NCBI GenBank assembly: GCA_041640815.1
Contig: JBEPZO010000020.1
Coordinates: 1-34,665 of the forward strand
Origin: JANWZL01 sp041640815
GTDB lineage: Bacteria; Pseudomonadota; Gammaproteobacteria; Burkholderiales; Thiobacillaceae
Reading direction: 5' to 3'
Length of the DNA stretch: 34,665 bases
This document shows, piece by piece, positions 9,501 through 16,031 of the stretch. Under the pieces are notes generated by a model. The model did no database searches. It had not been told where the DNA came from and was given only the letters and a program-made list of their open reading frames with translations. The number at the start of each line of letters is the position of its first letter. Position 1 is the first letter of the stretch. A program made the translations under genes and the position numbers.

Positions 9501-10005
9501 GGCGGGGACGGTGATGTCCCTACGCACGCAGATGTCACGCCGTGGCAAGATGGCCTTTCTGCTTCTCAACGACGGCACGGCACAGGTCGAGGTGGCCGTC
9601 TACAGTGAACTGTATGAGGCGCAACGCGAGCGACTGCGCCCGGATGAGACACTCGTCATCGTCGGCAAGGTCAATCAGGACGCCTACTCCGGCGGGCTGA
9701 GGGTGATAGCGGACGAGATCTACGATCTGGAGCAGGCCCGCACACGCTTTGCCAGACGCTTGCGCCTATGCGTCAATGGCAATGCCGACGCGGCGCGGCT
9801 GTTCGAGCTGTTGTCGCCCTACCGCACCGATGGCGTCGGCTGCCCGGTCACCCTGCATTACCGCAATGCAAAGGCCAGCTGCGACATCGAACTGGGTCAG
9901 GAATGGCGGGTCAAGTTGGCCGACTCGCTGTTAGTGCGACTGCGCGAGATGCTTGAGGATGAGTATGTTCAGGTGATCTACGACGGCCTCGTATCTCGCG
10001 GCTGA
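6535..10005 (+). CDS. dnaE: DNA polymerase III subunit alpha
   Basis: The 1156-residue product is the replicative polymerase catalytic subunit. It carries an N-terminal PHP domain (HLRLHSEYSI near residue 17), the palm with PDFDVDF (catalytic Asp408 and Asp410, third acidic residue in KFDFLGLRNL), a beta-clamp-binding peptide QDSLF and a C-terminal OB-fold region. Length matches type 1 DnaE of Gram-negative bacteria. Two starts are possible: ATG 6535 and ATG 6559. The second gives MNAPRFVHLRLHSEYSI, closer to how betaproteobacterial DnaE begins, but neither has a strong Shine-Dalgarno sequence. It stands alone on the plus strand; a small-RNA-like transcription unit follows. A 14-bp perfect palindrome (10011-10024) lies just after the stop codon. 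Confidence 0.97.
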   Translation: MNPSGSFGMNAPRFVHLRLHSEYSIHDGILRLDDALQRAKQDGMPALALTDLANVFGMIKFYTAARKLGVKPLIGCDIWVATAQHLDRPTRLLVLVQNAQGYRRLCELLTRAYRHGLRRGRAVIQQSWFQELGTEGLIALSGAQWGDVGMALLNDALPTARSLAATWAKLFPDRYYLEIQRTGEAEAELHLSQAVALADTLGLPAVATHPVQFLAREDFKAHEARVCIAEGYVLADRRRPRRFTEEYYFKSQAEMAALFHDLPEALENTLEIARRCNLSLELGKSKLPRFPTPAGVSLDDYLRQQARAGLEARLQRQTSAPAAPVAEYHERLERELDTIIQMGFAGYFLIVADFINWAKRNGVPVGPGRGSGAGSLVAYALGITDLDPLRYALLFERFLNPERVSMPDFDVDFCQDQRWKVIEYVRDKYGADAVSQIATFGTMAARAVVRDVGRVLDLPYGFCDQLSKMIPSAPGKNVTLDQALEEVPELRERYEKEEEVRELIDLARKLEGLTRNVGMHAGGVLIAPGRLTDFCPLYCAEGSDSVVSQLDKDDVEKIGLVKFDFLGLRNLTIIDLALKYIKRLDPQAEVRLDAMSFDDPATYELLKKANTTAVFQLESEGMKKLLLKLEPDRFEDIIAALALYRPGPLGSGMVDDFILRKKGKQAIDYFHPDLKACLAPTYGVIVYQEQVMQISQIIGGYTLGGADLLRRAMGKKKPEEMAKHRDIFREGAKRKGYDEKLAMQLFDLMEKFAEYGFNKSHTAAYAVISYQTAWLKAHYPAAFMAATLSSDMDDTDAVQVFYKDALANGLEVLAPDINRSEYRFVPVDHKRIRYGLGAIKGTGEAAIAAIVAARQSGGPFTDLFDFCRRVDRRVVNRRVIEALVRAGAFDSLNDDRASLLNSVGIALEWAETAARNAVQDSLFGDTAVAAPPPLATAPAWDLKERLRQEKIALGFYLSAHPFDADRPKLASIVPRTLSELTPLPQPQVLAGTVMSLRTQMSRRGKMAFLLLNDGTAQVEVAVYSELYEAQRERLRPDETLVIVGKVNQDAYSGGLRVIADEIYDLEQARTRFARRLRLCVNGNADAARLFELLSPYRTDGVGCPVTLHYRNAKASCDIELGQEWRVKLADSLLVRLREMLEDEYVQVIYDGLVSRG

Positions 10006-10198
10006 GGCTTGCTGAACGTTCAGCTACTCGTGCCTAAACTCCGTTGTTATCGAGTAATTTCGTAGCCTAGGGGAGGTAGACCTACTCAAATCACGCAGCC
10101 GCAACCCATGGGGGTACTCAATTTTCCTCCTCCGTCAGGGTACCCGGACTACACCCCCGCCCCCGGACTGAGGGAGCCCCTCCCCCTTACCCCAGGCC

Positions 10199-10227
10199 TT
10201 GACAGGCAGATGAGTATATTAGATAAT
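10199..10227 (+). promoter_or_regulatory. Strong sigma-70 promoter for a putative small RNA
   Basis: TTGACA at 10199-10204 is followed by exactly 17 bases and then GATAAT at 10222-10227. This is the best sigma-70 match I found in the window. It predicts a start at about 10234-10235. No convincing protein gene follows before the terminator at 10291, so the promoter appears to drive a short non-coding transcript. Confidence 0.75.
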
Positions 10228-10233
10228 TCTTAT

Positions 10234-10321
10234 GACACTGGTGCTCAGGTATCAGTGTTGTCTCCTCCATCCTCCTCCTTTGGTGGATTTAGCCCGGTTA
10301 TGCTCGACCGGGCTTTTTTTT
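10234..10321 (+). ncRNA. Putative small regulatory RNA with anti-Shine-Dalgarno motifs
   Basis: Promoter and terminator delimit a transcript of about 88 nt. Its 5' end folds into a ten-pair stem-loop (ACACUGGUGC 10235-10244 with GUAUCAGUGU 10249-10258, UCAG loop). A C/U-rich stretch from about 10260 to 10280 follows, with UCCUCC occurring more than once, the complement of GGAGG ribosome binding sites. Part of it can form a second hairpin (AUCCUCC 10269-10275 with GGUGGAU 10282-10288, one U-U mismatch) exposing UCCUUU. The terminator hairpin and eight U residues close the molecule. Three hairpins, C-rich loops and a U-tail are hallmarks of sRNAs that block translation starts. No family is recognised. 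Confidence 0.6.
10291..10321 (+). terminator. Rho-independent terminator
   Basis: AGCCCGGT (10291-10298) pairs perfectly with ACCGGGCT (10307-10314) around an 8-base loop, and T continues to 10320-10321. It lies 286 bp past dnaE and 57 bp after the predicted small RNA start, so it most likely ends the small RNA and any dnaE read-through. It has no T-tract in the other direction. Confidence 0.88.
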
Positions 10322-10343
10322 CTTTTTAAACATAGCATAATCT

Positions 10344-10387
10344 ACCGCGGATAGAGCAACGTACAATTGAACTACCCCATCCGCGGT
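10344..10387. repeat. Inverted repeat over the start of the pentapeptide-protein gene
   Basis: ACCGCGGAT (10344-10352) and ATCCGCGGT (10379-10387) are perfect 9-bp inverted repeats 26 bp apart. The right arm ends three bases before the ATG at 10391, where a ribosome binding site would be expected and is missing. A CATAAT hexamer (about 10335-10340) lies just upstream of the left arm. The arrangement could be an operator or an RNA hairpin that hides the translation start. Confidence 0.5.
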
Positions 10388-10390
10388 CTG

Positions 10391-11284
10391 ATGCAACATT
10401 ATTGGTATTTTCGGGCGAACGGTGAGACGCAGGGCCCATTTCCCCTGGCTCAGCTCATCCAATATGTCGAACTTGGCCGCCTCAAGCCGAACGACTTGGT
10501 TAGCCCCGATGGTATCCATTGGAAAACGGTCGCTCAGACAGAACAATTCGATGCGGCTTTAGCGGTATACGTCCAAAACCATGCGCCCTCGCCGGCCTCA
10601 GACAATGAGATCAACTGGGAACACGAGCGCGCCTTGGCACGGGTACGTTGGGAAGACGAACGCATGCACGAGGGGCTATTGCCAAGCGACAAAGGCGATA
10701 CCCGTGAGAAGGAACTAGAGTCGATCGTGAATTTACGGCGTAGGCATCACGAAACGGTCGCCCTATATCAACAGGCCCAAGCCATCCGTCCTAAGCTGAG
10801 GTATGCATTAGTCACTCTGGGACTCGTTAGCTCTATCGCTTTTTTGCTCTGGCACGCACATCAGTCTGCCTCGCCGATTCCCTCGCTTGTAGGTCAAACC
10901 AATTGCGCTGCCCCGCCCGCGGCGGCGGTCGCCTGGCAGGGCTGTGACAAACGCTCGGCCAAGCTGGCCGGTGTCAACCTCAAGGGCGCCCGTCTCGATC
11001 GCGCGCACTTGGACGCTGCCGACTTACGCCAGGCGGACTTGAGTTATGCCAACCTCAACGGCGCCAGCCTGCGCGGGGCCAATCTGAGCGGCGCCCTGCT
11101 GATCGGGGCAGACCTAAAGGGTGCCGACTTGACGGGGGCAGACCTGTCGGCGGCGGTGCTGGAATATGCCACCCTCGCGGGGGCCTTGATGACCGGGGCG
11201 AGACTCGCCGGCACGCGCCTAGGCAAGGCGGTGTGGCCGGATGGGCGTGTGTGCGCCCCTCAGTCCGTCGATGCCTGCGCCTAG
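10391..11284 (+). CDS. GYF_2 domain membrane protein with pentapeptide repeats
   Basis: The product has three parts. A GYF_2/DUF4339-type domain (residues about 4-50, beginning WYFRANGETQGPF, with the later DLVSPDGIHWKTV segment) is a likely protein-binding module. A charged helical stretch leads to a single membrane helix (about 138-155). A C-terminal run of pentapeptide repeats (about 178-278, units of the A(D/N)LxG type) should form a right-handed beta helix, probably on the outer face of the membrane, closing with the common WPDGRVC-type ending. ATG 10391 is preferred to the in-frame TTG at 10367 because the GYF_2 domain starts right after it. Function is unknown; a membrane-tethered adaptor is a guess. 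Confidence 0.72.
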   Translation: MQHYWYFRANGETQGPFPLAQLIQYVELGRLKPNDLVSPDGIHWKTVAQTEQFDAALAVYVQNHAPSPASDNEINWEHERALARVRWEDERMHEGLLPSDKGDTREKELESIVNLRRRHHETVALYQQAQAIRPKLRYALVTLGLVSSIAFLLWHAHQSASPIPSLVGQTNCAAPPAAAVAWQGCDKRSAKLAGVNLKGARLDRAHLDAADLRQADLSYANLNGASLRGANLSGALLIGADLKGADLTGADLSAAVLEYATLAGALMTGARLAGTRLGKAVWPDGRVCAPQSVDACA

Positions 11285-11497
11285 GCAGGTGCAAGGGGCG
11301 TTCACGGTACTGGCAAGGCGGGTGAGGCCTCGACTAAGCAATGCGGACGAGGGACCGGCCAGTCCCGCCCCAAGCACCTGATCGTGGCGGCTGATTGTGT
11401 GCGTCTCCGCAGCGCTGCCCCCACCCTAGAGCGCGGGGGTGGCGTTGGGGTCAGGGCTGGCGCTGCGGGCCGGGCAAGGCACCTCCCCCTGCAACAT
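11285..11497. other. Intergenic region with a large hairpin
   Basis: After the pentapeptide gene, CCGCAGCGC (11407-11415) and GCGCTGCGG (11460-11468) form a perfect 9-bp inverted repeat. Inside it CCACCC (11420-11425) can pair with GGGTGG (11437-11442). There is no T-tract, so it is not a standard terminator. No open frame here has support. Repeat copy A begins right after. Confidence 0.45.
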
Positions 11498-11717
11498 TAA
11501 ACCCAGATCTTCCATTAGACCGGCTCGTGCCTGCGTGACCTTCTTGATGCTGCTCTCACCCTGCCGCCACTGACGCCCTGTGGCCTACGCGTATCCCCCT
11601 CGCCCCTCCACGGCCATCTTGTGCGCAACTGCCCGGCCAGCTGTTTTAGCCCCAACTACGGCCGTCTTGCTCTTGCGCTTTAAGTCTTCCCGCGTCCTCA
11701 AGGAAAATCTGGGTTTA
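11498..11717. repeat. Dispersed intergenic repeat, copy A, with terminal inverted repeats
   Basis: This 220-bp stretch aligns along its length with 15802-16031. Shared blocks include TCCATTAGACCG, CTCGTGCCT, CGTGACC, GGCCTACGCG, CGGCCATC, GTGCGCAACT, GCGCTTTAAGTCTT and CCTCAAGGA. Its ends are inverted: 11498-11513 is complementary to 11702-11717 in 15 of 16 positions. No target-site duplication is obvious. Indels between the copies break every reading frame, so it is not coding. It could be a MITE-like element or a structured RNA motif. It ends about 22 bp before the methyltransferase start and may supply its leader. Confidence 0.75.
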
Positions 11718-11739
11718 GGCCAGCGCCTCGAATCTAGGC

Positions 11740-12537
11740 ATGCGTGCCGTTGACGCCAAACTCATCACCTCACGCGCCAACCCGGTCTACAAGGCGATCA
11801 AGGCCTTGGCCGAGGATAAGCGCGTGCGCCGGGCCTTGCGTCAGACCCTGCTCGACGGCGAGCACTTGATAGAGGTCGCCCATGCTGCCGGCGCGTGTAT
11901 TACGCGCATCGTCGCCGTGCCAACGGCGGCCGATCAGTTGGCGGCATGGCTTAACGCCTGCCCGAACGCCGACGGCGTGCTAGTGGAGGCAGGGCTGTTC
12001 AAGGCCCTGGCAGCGACCCAGAACCCCACCGGCATCATGGCCGTGGCGAGTATCCCCCCACCCCGGCGCGTGCGGCCGGAATTCATCGTCCTAATGGAGC
12101 AGATCCAGGATCCCGGCAACCTGGGCGCCCTGATCCGCTGCGCTGCGGCAGCCGGGGTGCAGTGCGTCTATCTGTCTGCCGGCTGCGCCGATGCCTGGTC
12201 GCCCAAGGCCCTACGCGGTGGCCAGGGTGCGCAATTCTTGCTCGATGTCCACGAACAGGCCGACTTGGCAGCGGTCGCCCGCGGCTTCGCCGGGCCTTGT
12301 TACGCAGCGGTGTTGCGCTCGGCGCGCTCGCTCTACGACTTGGACCTAAGCGGTCCCTGTGCCTTCGCCTTCGGTAACGAGGGGGCCGGCTTGAGCCAGG
12401 TCCTCGCGCGCGCCTGCCAGCCCTTCAGCATACCCATGCCGGGCGGCATCGAATCCCTCAACGTCGCGGCCGCCGCCGCCGTCTGCCTGTTCGAGCGGGT
12501 CAGGCAGCTAGCGGCCCGCGCCGCCGTCAAGCCTTGA
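11740..12537 (+). CDS. TrmH/SpoU-family RNA 2'-O-methyltransferase
   Basis: The 265-residue product has an N-terminal substrate-binding domain (ITSRANPVYKAIKALAEDKRVRR) and a C-terminal SPOUT domain with the three family motifs: DPGNLGALIRCAAAAG (motif 1), FGNEGAGLS (motif 2) and IPMPGGIESLNVAAAAAVCLFE-type motif 3. It should transfer a methyl group from S-adenosylmethionine to a ribose 2'-OH in rRNA or tRNA; the target base is not predictable. The start at 11740 is chosen because the family N-terminus (KLITSRxNP) follows closely; only a weak TAGG precedes it, within a few bases of repeat copy A. It runs into efp tail to tail with an 11-bp overlap. Confidence 0.87.
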   Translation: MRAVDAKLITSRANPVYKAIKALAEDKRVRRALRQTLLDGEHLIEVAHAAGACITRIVAVPTAADQLAAWLNACPNADGVLVEAGLFKALAATQNPTGIMAVASIPPPRRVRPEFIVLMEQIQDPGNLGALIRCAAAAGVQCVYLSAGCADAWSPKALRGGQGAQFLLDVHEQADLAAVARGFAGPCYAAVLRSARSLYDLDLSGPCAFAFGNEGAGLSQVLARACQPFSIPMPGGIESLNVAAAAAVCLFERVRQLAARAAVKP

Positions 12538-13090
12538 CGCGGTTGCGGTACTCGCCTGTTGCGGTATCGATCTCGATCTTGTCGCCGATCTCGACGAAGG
12601 CAGGCACGGAGACCTCAAAGCCCGTGGGCTTGATGCGCGCGGGTTTCATGACCTTGCCGGTGGTATCGCCCTTGACGGCCGGTTCGGTGTATTCGACCTC
12701 GCGCACCACGGTAGGGGGAAGCTCGACGGAGATGGCCTTGCCGTTATAGAACACCACCTCACAAGGCATGCCGTCCTCCAGATACTTGAGGGCATCGCCC
12801 ATGTTCTCCGCCTCCACCTCGTACTGGTTGTATTCGTTGTCCATGAAGACGTACATCGGGTCGGCGAAATACGAGTAGGTGCATTCCTTGCGCTCCAGCA
12901 CCACGACGTCGAACTTTTCATCGGCCTTGTAGACCGTCTCCGACACCGCGCCGGTAAGCAGGTTCTTCAGTTTCATCTTCACCACCGAGGCATTGCGACC
13001 GGACTTGTTGAATTCGGCCTTTTGCACCACGAGCGGGGCGTTGCCGACCATGATCACGTTGCCTACGCGAAGTTCCTGTGCGGTTTTCAT
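12527..13090 (-). CDS. efp: Elongation factor P
   Basis: The 187-residue product is a full-length EF-P: KOW-like N-terminal domain and two OB domains ending in DKIEIDTATGEYRNRV. EF-P binds between the ribosomal P and E sites and relieves stalling at consecutive prolines. The tip loop reads KSGRNAS with Arg at position 32, the residue rhamnosylated in EarP-type systems rather than the Lys of EpmA-type EF-P, which agrees with earP immediately upstream. AGGG lies about eight bases before the ATG. A TATACT hexamer in the 31-bp earP-efp gap may give efp its own promoter. Its last 11 bases overlap the convergent methyltransferase gene. Confidence 0.97.
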   Translation of the reverse strand: MKTAQELRVGNVIMVGNAPLVVQKAEFNKSGRNASVVKMKLKNLLTGAVSETVYKADEKFDVVVLERKECTYSYFADPMYVFMDNEYNQYEVEAENMGDALKYLEDGMPCEVVFYNGKAISVELPPTVVREVEYTEPAVKGDTTGKVMKPARIKPTGFEVSVPAFVEIGDKIEIDTATGEYRNRVKA

Positions 13091-13121
13091 ATGCTGACCC
13101 TAGCGAGTATATAAAATCTGC

Positions 13122-14273
13122 TTATTTTAGCATTTCGTGGCAGAAGCGCACGAGGTTGCTCGCCAAGTCACCGAGTGACGCCAACCGCTCCACCCAGCGC
13201 CGACTGTGGGCTTGCAGGGTCGAGCGATGCTGCCACCAGGCGCCCCAGTCGAGGGCGGCAGCGTGCGCCTCGTTCCACGCCATCCAGAACGACCGTAGCT
13301 CATTCGCCGCGGCCGGCGGTAGCCCTGCGCAATAGCGCTCGAGAAAGGCCTCGATCTTGGCGCGGTGCGCGCCGTCCGCTTGCGGGTAGGCCTGCCATAC
13401 CAGGGGCCTAGCCGCCCATTGCGCGCGCACGAAGGAATCCTCGCCGCGCACGAAATTGCAATCGCACGCCCACAGCAGGCGATCGTAACGATCTTGGCTC
13501 AACATTGGCAGGCAATGCACCGTCAGGCGACCACGCTTAAAGTGCTGACCGGGAGCGACATCGCGGCGGCCGAAAAAATGCAGCACATCCTCCATGATCC
13601 GGCCCGCCGGCACCAGACAGTGCACGGGCGCGAGCGCAGCGGCCCACTGCTCGAATAGCGCCGGGACGGCACGGTTTTCATAGCCGAACAGGGAGACGCG
13701 AAGCGCCTCCTCGGTGGTGGCAAGCCCCAATTCGCGCCAGAAGGCCGCTTGCGCTTCGCGGCTAACCTGGAAGGCCTGCACCGCATCGAGTAGCCAGCGC
13801 TCGCGCAGCAAGCCCCCCGTGCCCGGCGCAAAGCCGGGGAAGAAGAACCATTTGGTCAAGGGCAGGCGCGGATGCGGCGAGGGCAAGCCATGACAGCCAG
13901 CCACCCACGGCTCGGCGCTGAGGTATTCCAGATTGATCCAAAGCGGTTGCGGCTTCCGGGCTGCCATGGCGTGCACATGGTTGGCGGGCAGCTGGCAGGC
14001 GAAGGCCTCGATGACCACGTCGGCGGGGGCGATGTCGGGGAAGGGTGTACTCCAGCGATGCACCTCTACCCCCTCCAAGACCTGGACAGGGCGGTCTGGG
14101 TCGACCTCTGGACGCAAGGCATGGAAGCTCAACAGGTCATCCACCCAAAGACGCACGTGCAGGTGATGCTCCTGCGCCAACTGCCGGGCCAAGCGCCAAC
14201 TGACGCCGATATCGCCGTAGTTATCGACGACGCTACAGAAAAGTTCCCAGGTCTGATAGGCTGGCGCGGGCAT
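13122..14273 (-). CDS. earP: EF-P arginine rhamnosyltransferase
   Basis: The 383-residue product is a GT-B-fold glycosyltransferase that moves rhamnose from dTDP-rhamnose to Arg32 of EF-P. The N-terminal signature DNYGDIGVSWRLARQL holds the two conserved Asp residues (17 and 21 here), and the nucleotide-sugar site motif RGEDSFVRAQ is near residue 280. The start is ATG 14273 (MPAPAYQTWELFCSV). A much longer open frame reaching 14654 is only the antisense of the radA zinc finger. efp follows 31 bp downstream on the same strand, so the modifying enzyme and its substrate are probably co-transcribed. It is divergent from radA, 176 bp away. Confidence 0.95.
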   Translation of the reverse strand: MPAPAYQTWELFCSVVDNYGDIGVSWRLARQLAQEHHLHVRLWVDDLLSFHALRPEVDPDRPVQVLEGVEVHRWSTPFPDIAPADVVIEAFACQLPANHVHAMAARKPQPLWINLEYLSAEPWVAGCHGLPSPHPRLPLTKWFFFPGFAPGTGGLLRERWLLDAVQAFQVSREAQAAFWRELGLATTEEALRVSLFGYENRAVPALFEQWAAALAPVHCLVPAGRIMEDVLHFFGRRDVAPGQHFKRGRLTVHCLPMLSQDRYDRLLWACDCNFVRGEDSFVRAQWAARPLVWQAYPQADGAHRAKIEAFLERYCAGLPPAAANELRSFWMAWNEAHAAALDWGAWWQHRSTLQAHSRRWVERLASLGDLASNLVRFCHEMLK

Positions 14274-14449
14274 GGTGCGATTATGCGCCGGAGCGCGAGC
14301 GTAGGCAGCGCAGCCAGCGTGCGCTGGCAGGAAGCGGCTCGGCATATGGGCGGTGCTGGCAGCGGCCGCTGCGCAGGGCCGCGAGCGCGCCACGCTGCAT
14401 CGGCTCGCTCCGAGAAGTATGATCGAAAGGCGACAGGGATCAGACGGGC

Positions 14450-15802
14450 ATGAGGGAGAAGCGCCTTTACGTGTGCAGCGAGTGCGGCGGTCAAGCCAGC
14501 AAGTGGCAGGGGCAGTGCCCGCACTGTCTAGCCTGGAACACCCTATCCGAGACGCCCGCACAGCCCAAGGCGAGGCGTCATGCGGGGTTGGCGCCGACGG
14601 CTGGCTTGCGGCGCCTGGCCGAAATCCAGGCGCGTGAGACGCCGCGTCATACAACCGGGCTGTCGGAGTTCGACCGCGTGTTGGGCGGCGGCTTGGTCGA
14701 GGGGGGAGTGGTGTTGCTCGGCGGCGACCCCGGTATCGGTAAATCGACGCTTCTGATGCAGGCGCTGGCGGCGATGTCGCCGCGGCTACGCACCCTGTAC
14801 ATCAGCGGAGAGGAATCCGCCGACCAGATCGCCCTGCGCGCCCGGCGCCTGACGCTTGCCGGCGCGGACATCCCCCTGTTGACGGAGATCCGTCTCGAGA
14901 CCATCCTGGCCACCCTAGAGGCCGAGAAGCCCAAGGTGGCGGTAGTCGATTCCATCCAGACCCTGTACACGGAGGCGCTCGCCTCCGCCCCTGGCAGCGT
15001 GGCGCAGGTGCGCGAGTGCGCCCAAGCCTTGACGCGCTACGCCAAGACCAGCGGCGCCGCCATCGTCCTCGTCGGCCATGTGACCAAGGAAGGGGCGTTG
15101 GCCGGCCCGCGCGTGCTGGAGCATATGGTCGATACCGTGCTCTATTTCGAGGGCGACGCCTCTTCCAGCTTCCGGCTCATCCGTGCCTTCAAGAACCGAT
15201 TCGGGGCGGTGAACGAGCTAGGGGTATTCGCCATGACCGATACGGGCCTCAAAGGGGTAGCGAACCCCTCGGCCTTGTTCCTGTGCCGGGACAATCGCCA
15301 GGTGCCCGGCTCCTGCGTGGTGGTGGCGCTCGAAGGCACACGCCCGCTTTTGGTGGAGATCCAGGCCTTGGTGGACAGCGCCCACACGCCGACACCGCGG
15401 CGCCTGACCGTTGGCCTGGACGCAAGCCGGCTTGCCATGCTGCTCGCTGTACTGCACCGCCATGGTGGCATAGGCTGTTACGACCAAGACGTATTCGTCA
15501 ACGCTGTCGGTGGCGTGCGCATCAGCGAACCAGCGGCCGATCTGGCAGTGATCCTGGCGGTCGTCTCCTCCATCCGCAACCGGGCGTTGCCGCATGACCT
15601 GGCGGTATTCGGCGAGATCGGTCTCGGCGGCGAAATCCGCCCCGTACAGCGCGGGCAGGAACGTCTGAAGGAGGCGGCCAAGCTGGGCTTTCGCCACGTC
15701 CTGGCGCCGCGTGCCAACCTGCCGAAACACCCGCCCAGTGGCCTAATGGTCATGGGGGTGGGCACGCTTGCCGAGGCGCTGGAATACCTGCAGCAACTTT
15801 GA
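14450..15802 (+). CDS. radA: DNA repair protein RadA
   Basis: The 450-residue product is a RadA/Sms ATPase helicase that promotes branch migration during recombinational repair. A four-cysteine zinc finger occupies residues 9-26 (C9, C12, C23, C26). The RecA-like core has Walker A GGDPGIGKST at 91-100 and the RadA-specific KNRFG at 248-252. The C-terminal third is a Lon-protease-like domain (VNAVGGVRISEPAADLAV). The start ATG 14450 puts the zinc finger at the normal distance from the N-terminus. A TATGAT hexamer lies at about 14418-14423. Its stop codon (15800-15802) directly adjoins repeat copy B. Confidence 0.97.
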   Translation: MREKRLYVCSECGGQASKWQGQCPHCLAWNTLSETPAQPKARRHAGLAPTAGLRRLAEIQARETPRHTTGLSEFDRVLGGGLVEGGVVLLGGDPGIGKSTLLMQALAAMSPRLRTLYISGEESADQIALRARRLTLAGADIPLLTEIRLETILATLEAEKPKVAVVDSIQTLYTEALASAPGSVAQVRECAQALTRYAKTSGAAIVLVGHVTKEGALAGPRVLEHMVDTVLYFEGDASSSFRLIRAFKNRFGAVNELGVFAMTDTGLKGVANPSALFLCRDNRQVPGSCVVVALEGTRPLLVEIQALVDSAHTPTPRRLTVGLDASRLAMLLAVLHRHGGIGCYDQDVFVNAVGGVRISEPAADLAVILAVVSSIRNRALPHDLAVFGEIGLGGEIRPVQRGQERLKEAAKLGFRHVLAPRANLPKHPPSGLMVMGVGTLAEALEYLQQL

Positions 15803-16031
15803 ACTGATTGTCCATTAGACCGCCTCGTGCCTTCGTGACCCTATTTCCCGATGATGCTCGTCCTTGCCGCTGAAGACACGCCCCGGCCTACGCGGATCCC
15901 CTCGCCCATCCCCGGCCATCGCGTGCGCAACTTCTCGGCCAGGTGTTCAAGCCTCGGCGGCGAGCGTCTCGCTTAAGGCTACCGCGCGCATGCGCTTTAA
16001 GTCTTTCCGCCCCTCAAGGACAACCTGAGTT
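15802..16031. repeat. Dispersed intergenic repeat, copy B
   Basis: Second copy of the element at 11498-11717, 230 bp, beginning at the last base of the radA stop codon. Its ends are also inverted: 15802-15813 pairs with 16018-16031 in 11 of 12 positions with a 2-base bulge. The outer arm sequences differ from those of copy A, yet each pairs with its own partner. The interior contains GCGCATGCGC and other small palindromes. It lies between the convergent radA and histidine phosphatase genes. Confidence 0.75.

Noticed and set aside
10108..10329. 73-codon frame crossing the small RNA and terminator
   Set aside because: It reads through the terminator hairpin and T-tract (ending AFFSF), has no ribosome binding site, and low-complexity Pro/Ser content.
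11498..11717. Possible coding content in repeat copies A and B
   Set aside because: Insertions and deletions between the two copies break every frame, so the shared sequence is not conserved as protein.
13122..14654. A 510-codon open frame containing EarP
   Set aside because: The N-terminal 127 codons are antisense to the radA zinc-finger region and lack any family resemblance; EarP begins at ATG 14273.
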